Shown here: positions 21,870 to 32,768 of the stretch, piece after piece
Layout of the letters: each line of letters begins with the position of its first letter
Position numbering within the stretch: position 1 is the stretch's first letter
DNA from: Muscardinus avellanarius
Taxonomy: Eukaryota; Chordata; Mammalia; Rodentia; Gliridae
Reading direction: 5' to 3'
DNA: 64,000 nucleotides
Assembly: GCA_963383645.1 (NCBI GenBank)
Contig: OY726560.1
Span: 64,063,058-64,127,057 of the forward strand
Notes under the pieces: model-generated
Seen by the model: the letters and a program-made list of their open reading frames with translations, nothing else
Told to the model about the DNA's origin: nothing
Databases searched by the model: none
Made by a program: the position numbers and the translations under genes

Positions 21870-22530
21870 TCCAATCATTGCTGGGTATCCAACTCTCCAT
21901 CAATGGAAGAATAAATAAACAAAATGTGGCTAATACAATAGATTTTTTTTTTTTTGGCAGTACTGAGGATGGAACCCAGGGCATTATACCTCCAAGCTAC
22001 ACCCCCAGCCCTATTTTTTAGGGCTCAGGGTCTCACTGAGTTGCAAAGGGCCTCACTAAGTAGTAGCTGAGGCTGTCTGCGAACCGCAATTCTCCTGTCT
22101 CAGCCTCCCAAGTGCTGCGAATACAAGTATGTGCCACCATACCTGGCCATACAGTGGAATATTATTCAATTCAGCCTGTAAAAGAAAGGGAATTTTGTCA
22201 CATTCTACAAGTTTGTTTGGTTTGCAAAATGAAATCAGTTAGTCAAAGACAAGCACTGTGTGATCCCACTTATATTGGGTCCTTAGCATAGTCAAATTCT
22301 TAAAGATGGAAAGTAGAGCAATGTGCCAGGGGTGTGGGGAGGGAGGGGTAAGAGTCAGTGCTTAGTAGATGCAGAGCTTCCATTTGGGAACATGAAGAAA
22401 GTTCTGGAGATGGTTGTTGGTAATGGCTACACAGCCATGTGAATGTGCTTAATGTCATTGATCTGTCCACTTAAAACTGGTAACGGCAGTAAATTTTATG
22501 TTGTGGATGTTATAGTACAATAAAATCTAA
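21870..22530 (+). mobile_element. ancient L1M 3' end
   Basis: 'ccatcaatggaagaataaat', 'gtggaatattattcaattc', 'aagttctggagatggttgtt', 'gtgaatgtgcttaatgtcat' and 'taaattttatgttgtggatg' follow the canonical L1M 3'-terminal order, ending at acaataaaa. Probably the same insertion as the ORF2 fragment at 21,330, with internal deletion. Confidence 0.85.
21943..22145 (-). mobile_element. B1-dID SINE nested in L1M
   Basis: T-run, 'ggcagtactgaggatggaac', 'ctacacccccagccctattt', 'ctcactgagttgcaaaggg' and head 'gtgccaccatacctggcc'. It interrupts the L1M phrase around atacaatggaatattatt. Confidence 0.92.
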
Positions 22531-23084
22531 GACAAAACTAGCAGAGCAACCCACACCTGACTCTCGTCCTGCTGGATGTTGGTCTCTGGCTCACAGCATA
22601 GACCCGGCAACAACTCAGACCCTGCTGCCCGGCCTGTGTTTCTCAGCAGCCTCCAACTTCTCCAGTAGATGCTCTTATAGGTAAATCTTCAAGGACCTAG
22701 ACATCCCAGGCTTCTGTAGTCTCTGTGCTCCTGCCTCTCCATCAGTGGCGACTGCACTTTCCTTAGAATGCTAGTGTATGTGTGCTTTGCAGTTTTCCAA
22801 GACTAAAACCGAGTGGGGTTTTAGATGGTAAAATGCATATGGTAAAATTATCAGGAAAGACAAAGGAATGATTAACACAAAAAGCAATGTGCTATTTACC
22901 CCTCATAGAAAGGGGGTGGAAGGCCATTGGTGAGATTCCAGGAACCTCTAGAATATTAGTTATGCTTGATTCTTACACTGGGAGGTATGGCAGTACATGG
23001 ATATTTGGATGAGTGTGTGTTTTAAATAAAATACCATTCATATGCATTATGCTTTTTATAACAAGAATTTAAAATTATTTTCAT
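22531..23084. other. unassigned sequence
   Basis: Moderate GC at 22,550-22,750. No coding exon or repeat recognised. Confidence 0.4.
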
Positions 23085-23690
23085 TTTATTAGTGTTGTTT
23101 TATACTTTGGTACATTACAATTATACATCAGACTGAGGGTCAGAGTCACACAAGCATGCACTCAGGTCTTGGCCTGGTTCCCTTCGGGTCTCACCCGCTA
23201 CCCAAGGCTCCCTTTACTCACCAGTGAGATTGGTAGTGACACCTTCACACATGTGCACGGCAGAATTTGAGTAGTTTCTTTCATCAGTTCTTCCTTTCCC
23301 TCTCACCACCTCCTTCCCCCTGCCCTTCCACTACTCTGTCTCTCTCCTGAACTATCTAAATCCCTTTCATTTCCAATTTTCTCTCTAGTTTCCACATAGA
23401 GAGAAAACATACAACCCTTGACTCTCTGAGAGTGGCTGATCTCACTTAATGTACTATTCTCTAGTTCCCTCCATGTTCCTACAACTGACAAAATTCTGTT
23501 CTTCTTTATGGTTGAGTAAAATTCCATTTTGTGTATATATACCAGATTTTCATTATACATTCATCAGTATATGGACCTATGTTGGTTCTATGATTCGACT
23601 ACTGTGAACTGTGCTGCATAAACATGGATATGCAAATATATCTATAGTATTCTGACCAAATCTTTTGGAAGATACCTTATTTTTATTACT
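23085..23690 (-). mobile_element. 5'-truncated rodent L1 (3' UTR and ORF2 end)
   Basis: The minus strand carries the ORF2 C-terminus (KMEFYSTIKKNRILSVVGTW..) from about 23,560 down, followed by a purine-rich 3' UTR (ggcagggggaaggaggtgg). Its end is near 'atgtataattgtaatgtacc', with AT-rich tail remnants around 23,085. Frameshifts block translation. Confidence 0.88.
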
Positions 23691-24224
23691 TAAATGACAC
23701 CAGAGTCGGATGCAGTCACAAGTATGGCCCACTCTTGAGTTTGCAATAGCACATCAACCTCCTCCTTCTCCGTGTGTTTTAGTGTGCTTTGCACACCACT
23801 GAAAGCAATTGCTTCCTTCGCTTCATGTGTCGTCTGATCACTCAGCCTCCTTTTGCCAGCCAACACTTGCAGTTTGGTTCCCATAGATTCTGTGTTTACT
23901 TGGTAACAGAAACTTCTTAAAGTAAACCAGTTATGTTTGAGTTTGTGATTGCAATCTCTCACAGGCATTACCTGTAATCCATTGGAACGACTTTCAAGTC
24001 GAGCTCTTGGATGCAGCCTTCCGTGGCGATGTATTAATTCGACATGTTTAATTTGGAGGGTTTTGATCACAGGTTGGATCCTCCTTTCTCTGCACAGTGT
24101 GCCCACTGTTTTTCGTGCTGCCAAAGAGTCTCATATCCACAACACAGTCTCTGTGTGTCTTCACCAAACCTGGTACACGTTATTATGTGGGGACTTATCA
24201 TTCCTCTGCTGAAATTTGTTTACC
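23691..24224. other. unassigned sequence with a 144-codon minus-strand frame
   Basis: The minus strand is open from 24,124 to 23,690. The translation has mixed composition and no repeat character, but no domain I recognise. There is no splice or polyadenylation context. It could be chance or a decayed exon. See findings. Confidence 0.25.
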
Positions 24225-24330
24225 TATCTGTGTTTGCTATTAGGTCGTGAGCTCCCTGAGATCAATGTCTTATTCCTTATCTTTATCCCTTCATTGCAAG
24301 CTTGCACTTATATATTAAATAAGTAAAAGT
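24225..24330 (+). mobile_element. L2 LINE 3'-end relic
   Basis: 'cgtgagctccctgagatcaa', tgtcttattcc and the later 'tatattaaataagtaaa' fit the conserved L2 3' end (…gctccttgagggcag…gtctt…). Confidence 0.6.
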
Positions 24331-24654
24331 ATTGTCCCAAGCAGAAAGAACAACATGAATAAAACCACAGAGACAAAGAGAAGACACATGCAGGGAAGGG
24401 GCAATTGCAGTGTAGCTGGAGCTCTGGGATACTGGGGTGGGGAATGATGGGGTATGATCCTGGAAGAGTAGGTTGGGGCAATTTTATTAATCCTCGATTC
24501 GATCATTTGTAAACATTTGAAATCTATTATCTACATGGTGGGGAACACCATGTAGATGTAAGTAAGATGTGACATGTTGGATCTGTGTTTTGGAAACAAA
24601 TCTTCAGTGGAGAGATGGGAGATAGGAAACTGGCTGTTTTCTGAAGCCATTCTC
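24331..24654. other. unassigned sequence
   Basis: No gene or repeat recognised. A short duplicated word, accatgtagat/acatggtg, occurs near 24,534-24,558. Confidence 0.35.
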
Positions 24655-24728
24655 ATTTTTTTTAAATTGAACTCAGAGCCTTACACATGCTAGGTCTATG
24701 TTGTACCACTGAGCTGCTCCCCCCCAAA
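24655..24728 (-). mobile_element. ID SINE
   Basis: Antisense ID: T-run, 'attgaactcagagccttaca', catgctaggtc and 'taccactgagctgctccccc'. Truncated and diverged. Confidence 0.75.
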
Positions 24729-24813
24729 CACCATTTATTTTAGTATCTTTTTCAAAGGTATTTTGAGAAAGATGCAATAGATATAATTTTTTGAAAACTT
24801 TAAAATTGGATAT

Positions 24814-24817
<4 letters not shown>

Positions 24818-24866
<49 letters not shown>

Positions 24867-25047
24867 GTACTGGGGATTGAACTCAGGTACATTCCACCTC
24901 TGAGCTACATCCCAGCCCTATTTTATTTTTTATTTTGAAACAAGTTCTCACTAAATTGCTGAGTTGCTGAGGCTTGTCTTGAAACTTTGACACTCCTGTC
25001 TCAGCCTCCCAAGAACTGGGATTACAGTGATGCACCACCATGCCCAA
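24818..25047 (-). mobile_element. B1-dID SINE with (CA)n-expanded tail
   Basis: A (TG)n at 24,818-24,863 replaces the poly-T tail and runs into 'agtactggggattgaactca', linker and B1 head 'tgcaccaccatgcccaac'. TSD ttggatatttta / ctggatatttta at 24,806-24,817 and 25,048-25,059. The microsatellite is therefore inside the insertion. Confidence 0.93.
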
Positions 25048-25283
25048 CTGGATATTTTATTTCAAATATGTACAGTAAAGTGTTCTCTTTAGGCACACAC
25101 ACAGAGAATTTAAATATATCTTTATTGGATGATCAACCAGCCTCCCCTCAAAGTTTTTAATTTTGATCAATTACAAATGTGATCATTCTTAAAATGAGTT
25201 CTCTTAAGTGTCTGTTTAGTCCATTAATGCATTACAATTTTTATTATCAAACTTATTTTCCACACAACTAAAAATATGTGTTA

Positions 25284-25490
25284 GCCAGGTGTGGTGGTGC
25301 ACGCTTGTAATCCCAGCATTCAGGAGGCTGAGACCAGAGGGTCACGGTTTGCAGACAGCCTCAGCTACTTAGGGAGACCCTTCGCAACCCAGTGAGACCC
25401 TGTTTCAAAAAAAAAAAAAAGACTAAAAAAATAGGGTTGGGGGTGTGGCAATACTGCTGGGTTCCATCCCCAGTACCACACACACACACA
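25284..25490 (+). mobile_element. B1-dID SINE
   Basis: Head gccaggtgtggtggtgcacg, left arm, a long A-run in the linker at 25,408-25,421, a shortened ID arm, and a tail starting as CACACACACACA before A's. Confidence 0.92.
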
Positions 25491-25521
25491 AAAATGTTAA
25501 TGGGTGTTAATGTTTGCTCTC

Positions 25522-25523
<2 letters not shown>

Positions 25524-25567
<44 letters not shown>
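25524..25567. repeat. (TG)n microsatellite
   Basis: About 21 TG units starting after 'gctctcat'. Part of a compound locus with the GA tract downstream. Confidence 0.95.
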
Positions 25568-25617
25568 GTAGTTGTAGCCAAGAGAGATAAAGCAGACAGA
25601 CTAGGAAAAGAGCAGAA

Positions 25618-25648
25618 GAGAGGGAGAGAGGGAGAGAGGGAGAGAGAG

Positions 25649-25706
<58 letters not shown>
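25618..25706. repeat. (GA)n purine tract
   Basis: GAGAGG-type imperfect units grade into more than 25 pure GA units. The strand asymmetry (all purine on plus) can support triplex-type structures. The ~100-codon frames over it are artefacts. Confidence 0.95.
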
Positions 25707-25710
<4 letters not shown>

Positions 25711-25850
25711 GAACACACATGTGAGCAGCTAGAGGGATCCCAGCCTTGTGCTATGAAGTAAAGGTTCCTTGATAAAATTCCTGTTCTGGTCTTCAATTTA
25801 ACTAACTGAGGAATCTCTTATAAACTGACCCAGAAATAATCAGTATCTAA

Positions 25851-26059
25851 GTTTGACCTGGTGGTCCATGCCTGTGATCCCAGTACTTGGGAGTCTGAGA
25901 CAGGAGGATCACAGGTTTGAAGCTAGCCTCGTAAACTTAGTGAGCCTATTTCAAAATTAAAAAAAATAAAATATAAAGGGCTGGGAGTGTATCTCAGAGG
26001 TGGAATGTCCCTGGGTCCAACCCCTATCCCCCCCCCCACAAAAAAAAGAAAAGAAAAAG
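25851..26059 (+). mobile_element. B1-dID SINE
   Basis: Left arm 'gacctggtggtccatgcctg', AT-rich linker, ID arm 'ggctgggagtgtatctcaga' and a C-run/A-rich tail. Perfect 13-bp TSD aatcagtatctaa at 25,838-25,850 and 26,060-26,072. Confidence 0.95.
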
Positions 26060-26218
26060 AATCAGTATCTAAAATTCAAATAAATCATCTAAAAATAATA
26101 AACAACTGGGGGAAATTTGAGCACTAAAACTGATGATATTAAGGGATTATTGTTAACATTTTTAGAAATGTTTAACATTTTTTGGTATAACAATGATGTC
26201 ATGGTTATGTAGTTATAT

Positions 26219-26426
26219 ATGTATGCGTGTATGTATGTATGTATGTATATAGCTGTACTGGGGATTGGATATAGGGGTGCTCTACTACTGAGCTATATCC
26301 CCAACCCTTTTTATTTTTTATTTTGAAACACAGTCACACTAAGTTGCCCAGGATGACCTTGTACTTGCGATCCTTCCATCTCAGCCTCTGGAGTAGCTGG
26401 GATTATATGTGTGCCACTGCATCCAG
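26219..26426 (-). mobile_element. B1-dID SINE with (GTAT)n tail
   Basis: GTAT repeats at 26,221-26,250 stand in the tail position, then 'gtactggggattggatatag', 'gagctatatccccaaccc' and linker. A head tgtgccactgcatccagc follows. An older, diverged copy. Confidence 0.88.
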
Positions 26427-26479
26427 CTGTGGCTATGCTTTTTAGAAGAGTTCTTATTCTTTGGAGATTAATACTTAAA

Positions 26480-26660
26480 CACTTAAAATGAAAGTATATA
26501 GTGGTTTAGGTGCCGGGGTGTGGGTGAGGGTAGAGGTGAAACAAAATTGACCGGGAGTTGGCACTTGGTGAAGCTTGGTTCTGACTTCATGGGAGCTCAT
26601 TATACTAGTCTCCATTTGTGTGTTGAATTTTTTTGATAATAAATGGTTTTAGAAAAAGAA
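26480..26660 (+). mobile_element. ancient L1M 3'-end fragment
   Basis: 'gggagctcattatactagtc', a run toward 'gtgtgttgaatttttttg' and 'ataataaatggttttagaaa' resemble the terminal 3' UTR of old mammalian L1s. Only the last ~180 bases remain. Confidence 0.55.
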
Positions 26661-26806
26661 ACAAGATTCAGGGAACTGATTCAGATACTCCAACTCATAG
26701 GTCTTGGATTAATAATTAATAATTAGTTTTAACATTTATTTATCCATCTACCTACCTGCCTGTAGGTTTTGACTTATTTTTTTTAAAGATTTAAAGTAAT
26801 ATTTAA

Positions 26807-27045
26807 GCTGCGTGTGGTGGGGCACACTTGTGATTCCAGTACTTGAGAGGCAGAGATGGGAGAATTGCAGGTTCAAGGACAGCCTCAGCTACTTAGTGGG
26901 GCCCTTTGCAACTCAGTGAGACCCTGTTTCAAAATAAAGAATAAAAATAGGGGGCTGGGAGGTAGAATGTTGCTCAGAGGTAGAATTCCCTGGGCTTAAT
27001 TCCCAGTAATGCAAGAAAACAACAAGCAAACAAAACCAAAAAAAT
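26807..27045 (+). mobile_element. B1-dID SINE
   Basis: 'gctgcgtgtggtggggcaca' head, left arm, 'aaataaagaataaaaatagg' linker, an ID arm with a small internal duplication, and an AAC-rich tail. TSD around taatatttaa (26,797-26,806) and caatatttaa (27,046-27,055). Confidence 0.93.
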
Positions 27046-27279
27046 CAATATTTAAAAATTCATAATAACAATTTAAGTAAAGGAATTGAGGAAGAGGCTT
27101 ACACAAAGAAGAAATACACAAAATGCATTGATGAGGCATTGCTAGAGATTCACTATGAATCATAGCATCATTTGGTAAGTCAAGTTTTCAAGTGACTGAG
27201 ATATTCTCATGTAAATAGCTATATCTTGTGATTATCGATGAGGTATGAGACAGTGGAAGGAAAGAAAAACTAACATTTT

Positions 27280-27435
27280 TAGAGCATTTACTATGTGTCC
27301 ATTTACCCTAATAGTATTTATATAAAGTGTTTATCACATATTAGTGACTGTACTAAACAAATCCTTCTCATCAAGTATCTCATTTAAGCTCCAATTTCTA
27401 GAGTAGGCCCTCAATAATGTTTGTTGAATGAATTA
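27280..27435 (-). mobile_element. MIR/L2-type relic
   Basis: 'catttactatgtgtccattt' and 'gtatctcatttaagctcc' fit antisense MIR. The trailing 'ccctcaataatgtttgttga' (27,408-27,427) is an L2-like 3' end in plus orientation, so two old elements may abut. Confidence 0.55.
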
Positions 27436-29085
27436 ACTTCACCTCCATAGTTGTTTAGGAGTAGAATGGCATACATTTAATATTTTCTCTAGGCTATAAT
27501 TTGTACCATACTTAGCAGCCACTTCTTAGGTTGGCTGCTGCTGTGAGCATTTGTCTTCATATGTCCACTGGGCCTCTGGCAATCAGGTCATAGTGGGTAC
27601 AAGTGCCATGAAAGATTTAAGTACCATTTCTACAGACAGGAGTGGAAAGTACAATCTACACCCAGTCATCTGAGAGCCTTAGGTTGAGGATGCAGTGACA
27701 CACTACCTTCTACCTTAAGATCTTATGCTGTTAATTCATTTTCACTGATGGCCGTTTTTAAAATCTAATCTGTAATTTCCTATTTTTGGAAGTGTACTGA
27801 ATATACTGATATATGTTTATGATCAAGGAAACGTATGTTCTTAATCTGAACAAGGGTCATGATACCAAGTCACAGAACATTAGCCACAATACAAAGTTAG
27901 AAAGTAAATTAGATGAAAACTAATGAATCTATCTGGTTCTATAGTAACGGAGTTGGAGCTTTTTGACTCCTGGGAAACAATGAACACAGATAAATGCAGT
28001 TTTAACTTCAGGTGATTATTTCTATTTAGAAATAGAAATGACCCACAGCAGGCAAATAGTCCTTGGAAGGGTGTGTAAAGTAAAATAGCTCACATGTTCT
28101 CAAGGTGACTTGTAATAATACCAGATCTACCTCAGATATACATCCTCAGATGCAGGTAGAAGAGCCTTGTAGATGCCATTATGGTTGGTGTGAAGTCATT
28201 CAGTCCTCTTCTGACAATGTCTATAACTTGAAGAAAATAAAAGCCCACACAGCTCCCATTGGTAACAATAAACATAATTTCCAATATGAGTACTATTAAT
28301 TTTTTCTATTTTTGTATCATAAATATCTTTATTTTTGTGCCATTCCAAGTATTAACTAGGAAAATAGCAGTCACTGAAGATGGAGAAAATATTGAGGCAT
28401 AATTTTGGTCTAAATGACATTGTTTATGTTAGGCAAAAAAGATAAAAAGAAGTGAAAACACTATAGGTCCAATAGTAAGGGAGTGGTTAGTTACAAATAC
28501 GAAATGATATTATTACCATATGAGTTTCTAAACTGATGTTAGCCAATTTCTAAGAATCACTGGTCACTCAGAAACATGTAATCTGTTGGCCCTGCTCTTT
28601 AGAATATGTAGATACTGCAATGAATTAAAACTGTAGCTTAATTTCATATCATGTTTTTAGTTGTTCGTAATTCTGTGACTTAACAATAAAATGAAGGCCA
28701 GAAGATTAGAATTAAAAGCGGATTGGTCCCATAGTTAGATAACCTGAATTCTAAGCCATAGTCTACTTCTGAATTTCCGTATGGCCATAGGCATAGCCAT
28801 AGGCAACAGTTAATGACTGTTGGGTGTCAGCTGACTGAGCTAAAAACTAAGGGAGTTAAAAATCATAGTTTGGTCATTTAAGGAATCTTTGATGATTTAA
28901 AATAAATTTAATAGGTGGTTTTGATTTATTTTTCTAGATTTCTTTCATATAGGAGATGTAGAGTCTCCAAGGTTTTTACAGCATCTCAAAAATGGAACAA
29001 AATCCAAGTTGCTAAAATATCATCCATTGAAATCGTAATACCTGTGACTCTGTAAATCCACTGAATCCATGATTTACAGAGAAAG
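27436..29085. other. repeat-poor unassigned block
   Basis: About 1.6 kb with no gene signal. 28,732-28,795 ('acctgaattctaagccatag..' to 'tatggccatagg') has a weak MIR look that I would not call firmly. Confidence 0.4.
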
Positions 29086-29095
29086 TAAAAATATT

Positions 29096-29290
29096 GCTGG
29101 GTATAGTGGCACGTGCCTGTAATCCCAGTACTTGGAAGGCTGAGAAAGGAGGATCGTAGGTTTGAGGACAGCCTCATCAAGTAGTGAGACTGTCATCAAC
29201 CTTGCAAGACCCTGTTTCCTAATAAAAATAAAAAATAGGGCTGGGGATGTAGCTTGGAGGTAGAATGCCCCTGGGTTCATCTTCAGTAAA

Positions 29291-29329
<39 letters not shown>

Positions 29330-29333
29330 ACAT
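29096..29333 (+). mobile_element. B1-dID SINE, 'catcaacc' subtype, (CA)n tail
   Basis: Head gctgggtatagtggcacgtg. The left arm carries the diagnostic gagactgtcatcaaccttgc. The ID arm ends ttcatcttcagtaaa and the tail is (CA)18-20 (29,292-29,329). TSD taaaaatatt / taaaagtatt at 29,086-29,095 and 29,334-29,343. Confidence 0.94.
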
Positions 29334-29459
29334 TAAAAGTATTTATTATATGTCCTATGTCTTAGCTATTGAGCCTTAGAAGCTAAAATTGAGTTTCTGT
29401 TGCATTCTGATATAAGTTTGAAAACAGGTGGTGTCAGAGAACCACTCAAAGCAAATCTA

Positions 29460-30290
29460 ATTTGAACCCTGCCAACTTGGAGGCTGCCCATTTTTAAAAA
29501 CTTCTCACTGAAATACAGTGCAACAAAGGAAAATATACAAAAGTGTACACTTGATGTATTTTTGCAAACTAAACACACCTCTGTAATCAGTATTCTGATC
29601 AAGAAACATACTAGCACCCCAGGCCTTCCTCCCCACCATTTGCTCTTCCCAGCAGTCATTACTATTCTGTCTTCTGACAACATTTTTTATTTCGTTATGC
29701 TTTTTTTTTGTAGTTTGCATAAGTAGAAACTCATCATACTGTTTTGTGTCTTTTTTTTTCCACTCAGTATTATATTTGTAATAAATTTAACCTAGGAGGT
29801 AAAAGACCTCTACAAAGAAAATTATAAAACATTGAAAAATAGAAGCTGAAGAAGACCTTAGAAGATAGAAAGATCTTCCATGTTCATGAATAGGCAGAAT
29901 AAATATTGTCAAAATGGACATACTTTCAAAAGTGATCTACAGATTCAATGCAGTACCCATTAATTTACCAAGGAAATTACTCATAGACATAGAAAACTCA
30001 GTCCTTAAATTCATTTGGAATAACAAGAAACCCAGAATATTACATCTGTATATAGCATAGTATGTAGCTGCAGGTTATTCTTCTCATGGTTGTATAGTAT
30101 TATATTATGTGACTAGCACATAATTTATTTGTCTCATACTTTTTGGTTATTATGAATAATGCTATGTACCTTCTTATATCTTTTGGTGAATATGTGTACT
30201 CATTTAATCTATTGTGGAGACTTCTGTTCACTGGTTATTGGCATGCAAGCTATTCATCTATCATTTTTAATTTATATTTATTATTTATAA
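29460..30290 (-). mobile_element. ancient L1M relic
   Basis: Antisense old L1: 'acagtgcaacaaaggaaaat', 'gtaatcagtattctgatcaa', 'gtttgcataagtagaaac', and after an interruption 'gtatagtattatattatgtg' and 'ttggttattatgaataatgc'. The order matches a reverse-complemented L1M 3' region. Confidence 0.75.
29785..30037 (+). mobile_element. internal L1 ORF2 fragment inserted in L1M
   Basis: Sense-orientation ORF2 sequence: 'agacctctacaaagaaaatt' (DLYKEN), atcttccatgttcatgaata (IFHVHE), 'attgtcaaaatggacata' (IVKMDI), ttcatttggaataacaagaa (FIWNNK). No 3' end or poly-A. It sits in the middle of the antisense relic with a possible imperfect TSD (see findings). Confidence 0.75.
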
Positions 30291-30788
30291 TTAGCTTTAT
30301 AAATATCAAAAGACATGGGTTAGCATAAGTCCAAGCCCAGCTACTTCTTTTGGTTTTCTCTGAACAACATTCATGCCCATTAAATGAACAGAGCATACCT
30401 CTTCTGCCTGTGGAGCCTCAGAACAAGGTTTGGAAGCACCCAACCTTGATCATACTTGGTTTCGATTTTGTTTGGTAAAAGAGCAACAGGGTGTGCGTAG
30501 AAGTGTTGGAGGACTTTTTGTTCTTTGGGTGAGATAAAGTTTCACCGTGATTTCCACTAGTGCTCTTGCTTCACCCAGCACACAAGTAAGTTGACAGTAA
30601 TTAGACCATGGAAGAACCCATCCCCCAACTTGTCACCCAACTTTTATTTACTTTTTTATAAGATAAAATATCATTTTTACTGTCTCCAAAATGTTAAATT
30701 CTGACACTTGTGAGTAGAGGTGAGTACCTGCAAGCACCAGGGGCTGAATCTAGAGCTACACATTTTTAGACAGTCTTTCCTCTTCAAG

Positions 30789-30789
<1 letters not shown>
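30291..30789. other. unassigned sequence
   Basis: No gene or repeat recognised. Confidence 0.4.

Positions 30790-30832
<43 letters not shown>
30790..30832. repeat. (TG)n microsatellite
   Basis: About 21 TG units after 'ttcaagatg'. Confidence 0.95.
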
Positions 30833-30834
<2 letters not shown>

Positions 30835-30894
30835 CATTTGGACCACATTCCACAATACATTATATTATACAATATGTTAGAGGATTTATAGTTC

Positions 30895-30965
30895 ATAAAT
30901 CACTCTCGCAGACAATATTTCATTTGTTTATCTTAGCAACTCTCTGAGGTGGGCAGGAGAGGGTG
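30895..30965 (-). mobile_element. possible MIR fragment
   Basis: 'tttcatttgtttatcttagc' followed by aactctctgaggtgggcagg resembles the antisense MIR segment before 'ctgaggtaggta'. Weak and short. Confidence 0.4.
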
Positions 30966-31050
30966 CGTGGGTTGCAGAGTGTTGAAAAGGTTACGTTCCA
31001 GTTTGTAACGCACCCTCCACTTGTAACTGACCTAATTGTGAGTTATTTAA

Positions 31051-31173
31051 GATTTTGTGTGTGCACGCATGTGTGTGTATTTGTGTGCTGCAGAGTATTG
31101 AACCCAGAGGTGTTTTACCTCTGAGCTACACTCCCAGACTTCTTTTTTTTTTTTTAATTTTGAAACAGAGTCT
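31051..31173 (-). mobile_element. B1-dID SINE reduced to ID arm and linker
   Basis: GT-rich tail, then 'gagtattgaacccagaggtg', gagctacactcccagac, a T-run and 'ttttgaaacagagtctca'. The B1 arm is absent, so the copy is 5'-truncated. Confidence 0.82.
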
Positions 31174-32335
31174 CAGATTTCTTCTAGCTCCCTTCTTAAA
31201 ATGCTCCTCTTTGCCGTCTGCCTCTCACCACCTGATGTCTCCAGCATAAGAAAAAGCAGCTAGCACAGCACTGCCCCATGCTTTCCCATTCCTGGAGCAC
31301 CTTCAGGACTGCCTTTGAGTTTTAATTTTTAGCTAGTAAGCGCTTAATCCTTTTGAGGTTAACTTGAAGGGTGTTAGATTAGATGGTGGTTCCTAATAGG
31401 GCCTCACTGGTAAATCCAAGCCTTTGGTTGTTTCTCTGTCTAGCAGGGCAGAGTTCAGATCACAAGACCCTCAGCTGAGGGTTCCCAGGGGGAGAGGTGC
31501 TGGACACTTGCACATGACTTCTTTGCACATTTATATACCCGAGACCTGCAAATGTGCCAGACACACACTTCGCTAAGTCTTGGGGTGTGTTAATTTTTAC
31601 CCCATATTCAGTTCAGGTGATCAGACCTTGGGAACTTGGATAGGATGATTGTTTTAGAAAGCTGTACTGCCCAGCCACTCTGTTGCCTTTGGTATGTGGA
31701 GGTTCTATCATGTGACTAGCCTACACAAATTTTCCCCCGAAAATATAATTTGATCTGAAATTCTCATATCTTACATATGTTTCTCCCAGTATGCAGCTTT
31801 AAGTACCTTGAGATCAAATGTTCTCATTTAGACTGTAACACAGGAGAGTACTACTGAAGATCACCTCTTCCCATCTGCAGCTGTGAACTGCCGGCTTTTC
31901 TCTGTCCTCGCTGATAGCTTCCTGGGCTGCCAGCACCGTCCCACTATAACTCATTATTATTGGAAAAATGACAGTTTTATATAAGCACTTCTTCCTCCAT
32001 CATGCAATCATTTCAACTCTTACAAAATATGTAGCATACAATGCATATTTTTTCCCAAAATAACTTAAAATTGAGAGAAGATCCCATGGTATACAGTTTC
32101 ATTTCTTAACTTCTCTGCTGAGTCATTTCCCCCTTCATAACCAAGCTGGTTTTCACCAATAACTTTAATTACACCAGTTCTTTTTAATAAAGCTCATTTT
32201 TATTGACCTGCTCTTAATGAATTCTTCTTGGTGAAACAGGAGCTTACTGGCATGCATTTAGCATGACCCTGTATTGCAGCTGAAGGTGGGCCACAGTTTT
32301 CTTTCTCCTTTGTCTATTAGCAGCGTAAGTTTCTC
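31174..32335. other. repeat-poor block, candidate regulatory sequence
   Basis: No named repeat for about 1.1 kb. 31,940-32,300 carries AT motifs such as 'tttaattacacc' and 'ctcttaatgaattc' and a 'gcatgcatttagcatg' word. It looks like typical non-coding DNA of a developmental locus. Constraint is unproven. Confidence 0.35.
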
Positions 32336-32336
32336 T

Positions 32337-32340
32337 TTCT

Positions 32341-32400
<60 letters not shown>

Positions 32401-32403
32401 TCC
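32337..32403. repeat. (CTTT)n microsatellite
   Basis: About 16 TTTC units, pure pyrimidine on the plus strand. Confidence 0.95.
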
Positions 32404-32544
32404 TTTCATACTGAACCAGCATGACTGATCTCTTTCTCTAGTATATGGGCTGGCCTTGCTTTATGAAAATCTTTGATATATTGAAGAGCAGTTTGGATGG
32501 CATTTAAAGAAATCTCAAGGAGAATTCTGTTTATAAAGTCAATC

Positions 32545-32756
32545 ATTTAAGCCTCGTGTGGTGGCGCATACCTGTAATCCCAGGACTAGGGAGGCTGAGA
32601 CAGGAGGATCACAGGTTCAAGAACAGCCTCAGCGAGTACTGAGACTCTCATCAACCCTGCGAGACACTATTTCAAAACAAAAATAAAGTAGGGCTGGTGG
32701 TATAGCTCAGAGGTAGAATCCCCTGGGGTCAATCCTGAGTACCACACACACACAAA
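32545..32756 (+). mobile_element. B1-dID SINE, 'catcaacc' subtype
   Basis: 'gcctcgtgtggtggcgcata' head, diagnostic actctcatcaaccctgcgag, an ID arm 'ggtggtatagctcagaggta', and a tail that starts CCACACACACACA. TSD ataaagtcaatc / ataaagtgaatc at 32,533-32,544 and 32,757-32,768. Confidence 0.95.
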
Positions 32757-32768
32757 ATAAAGTGAATC

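Noticed and set aside
25497..25796. Overlapping frames with Ser/Leu, Thr/His and Arg/Glu runs on both strands
   Set aside because: Direct translation of the TG and GA microsatellites.
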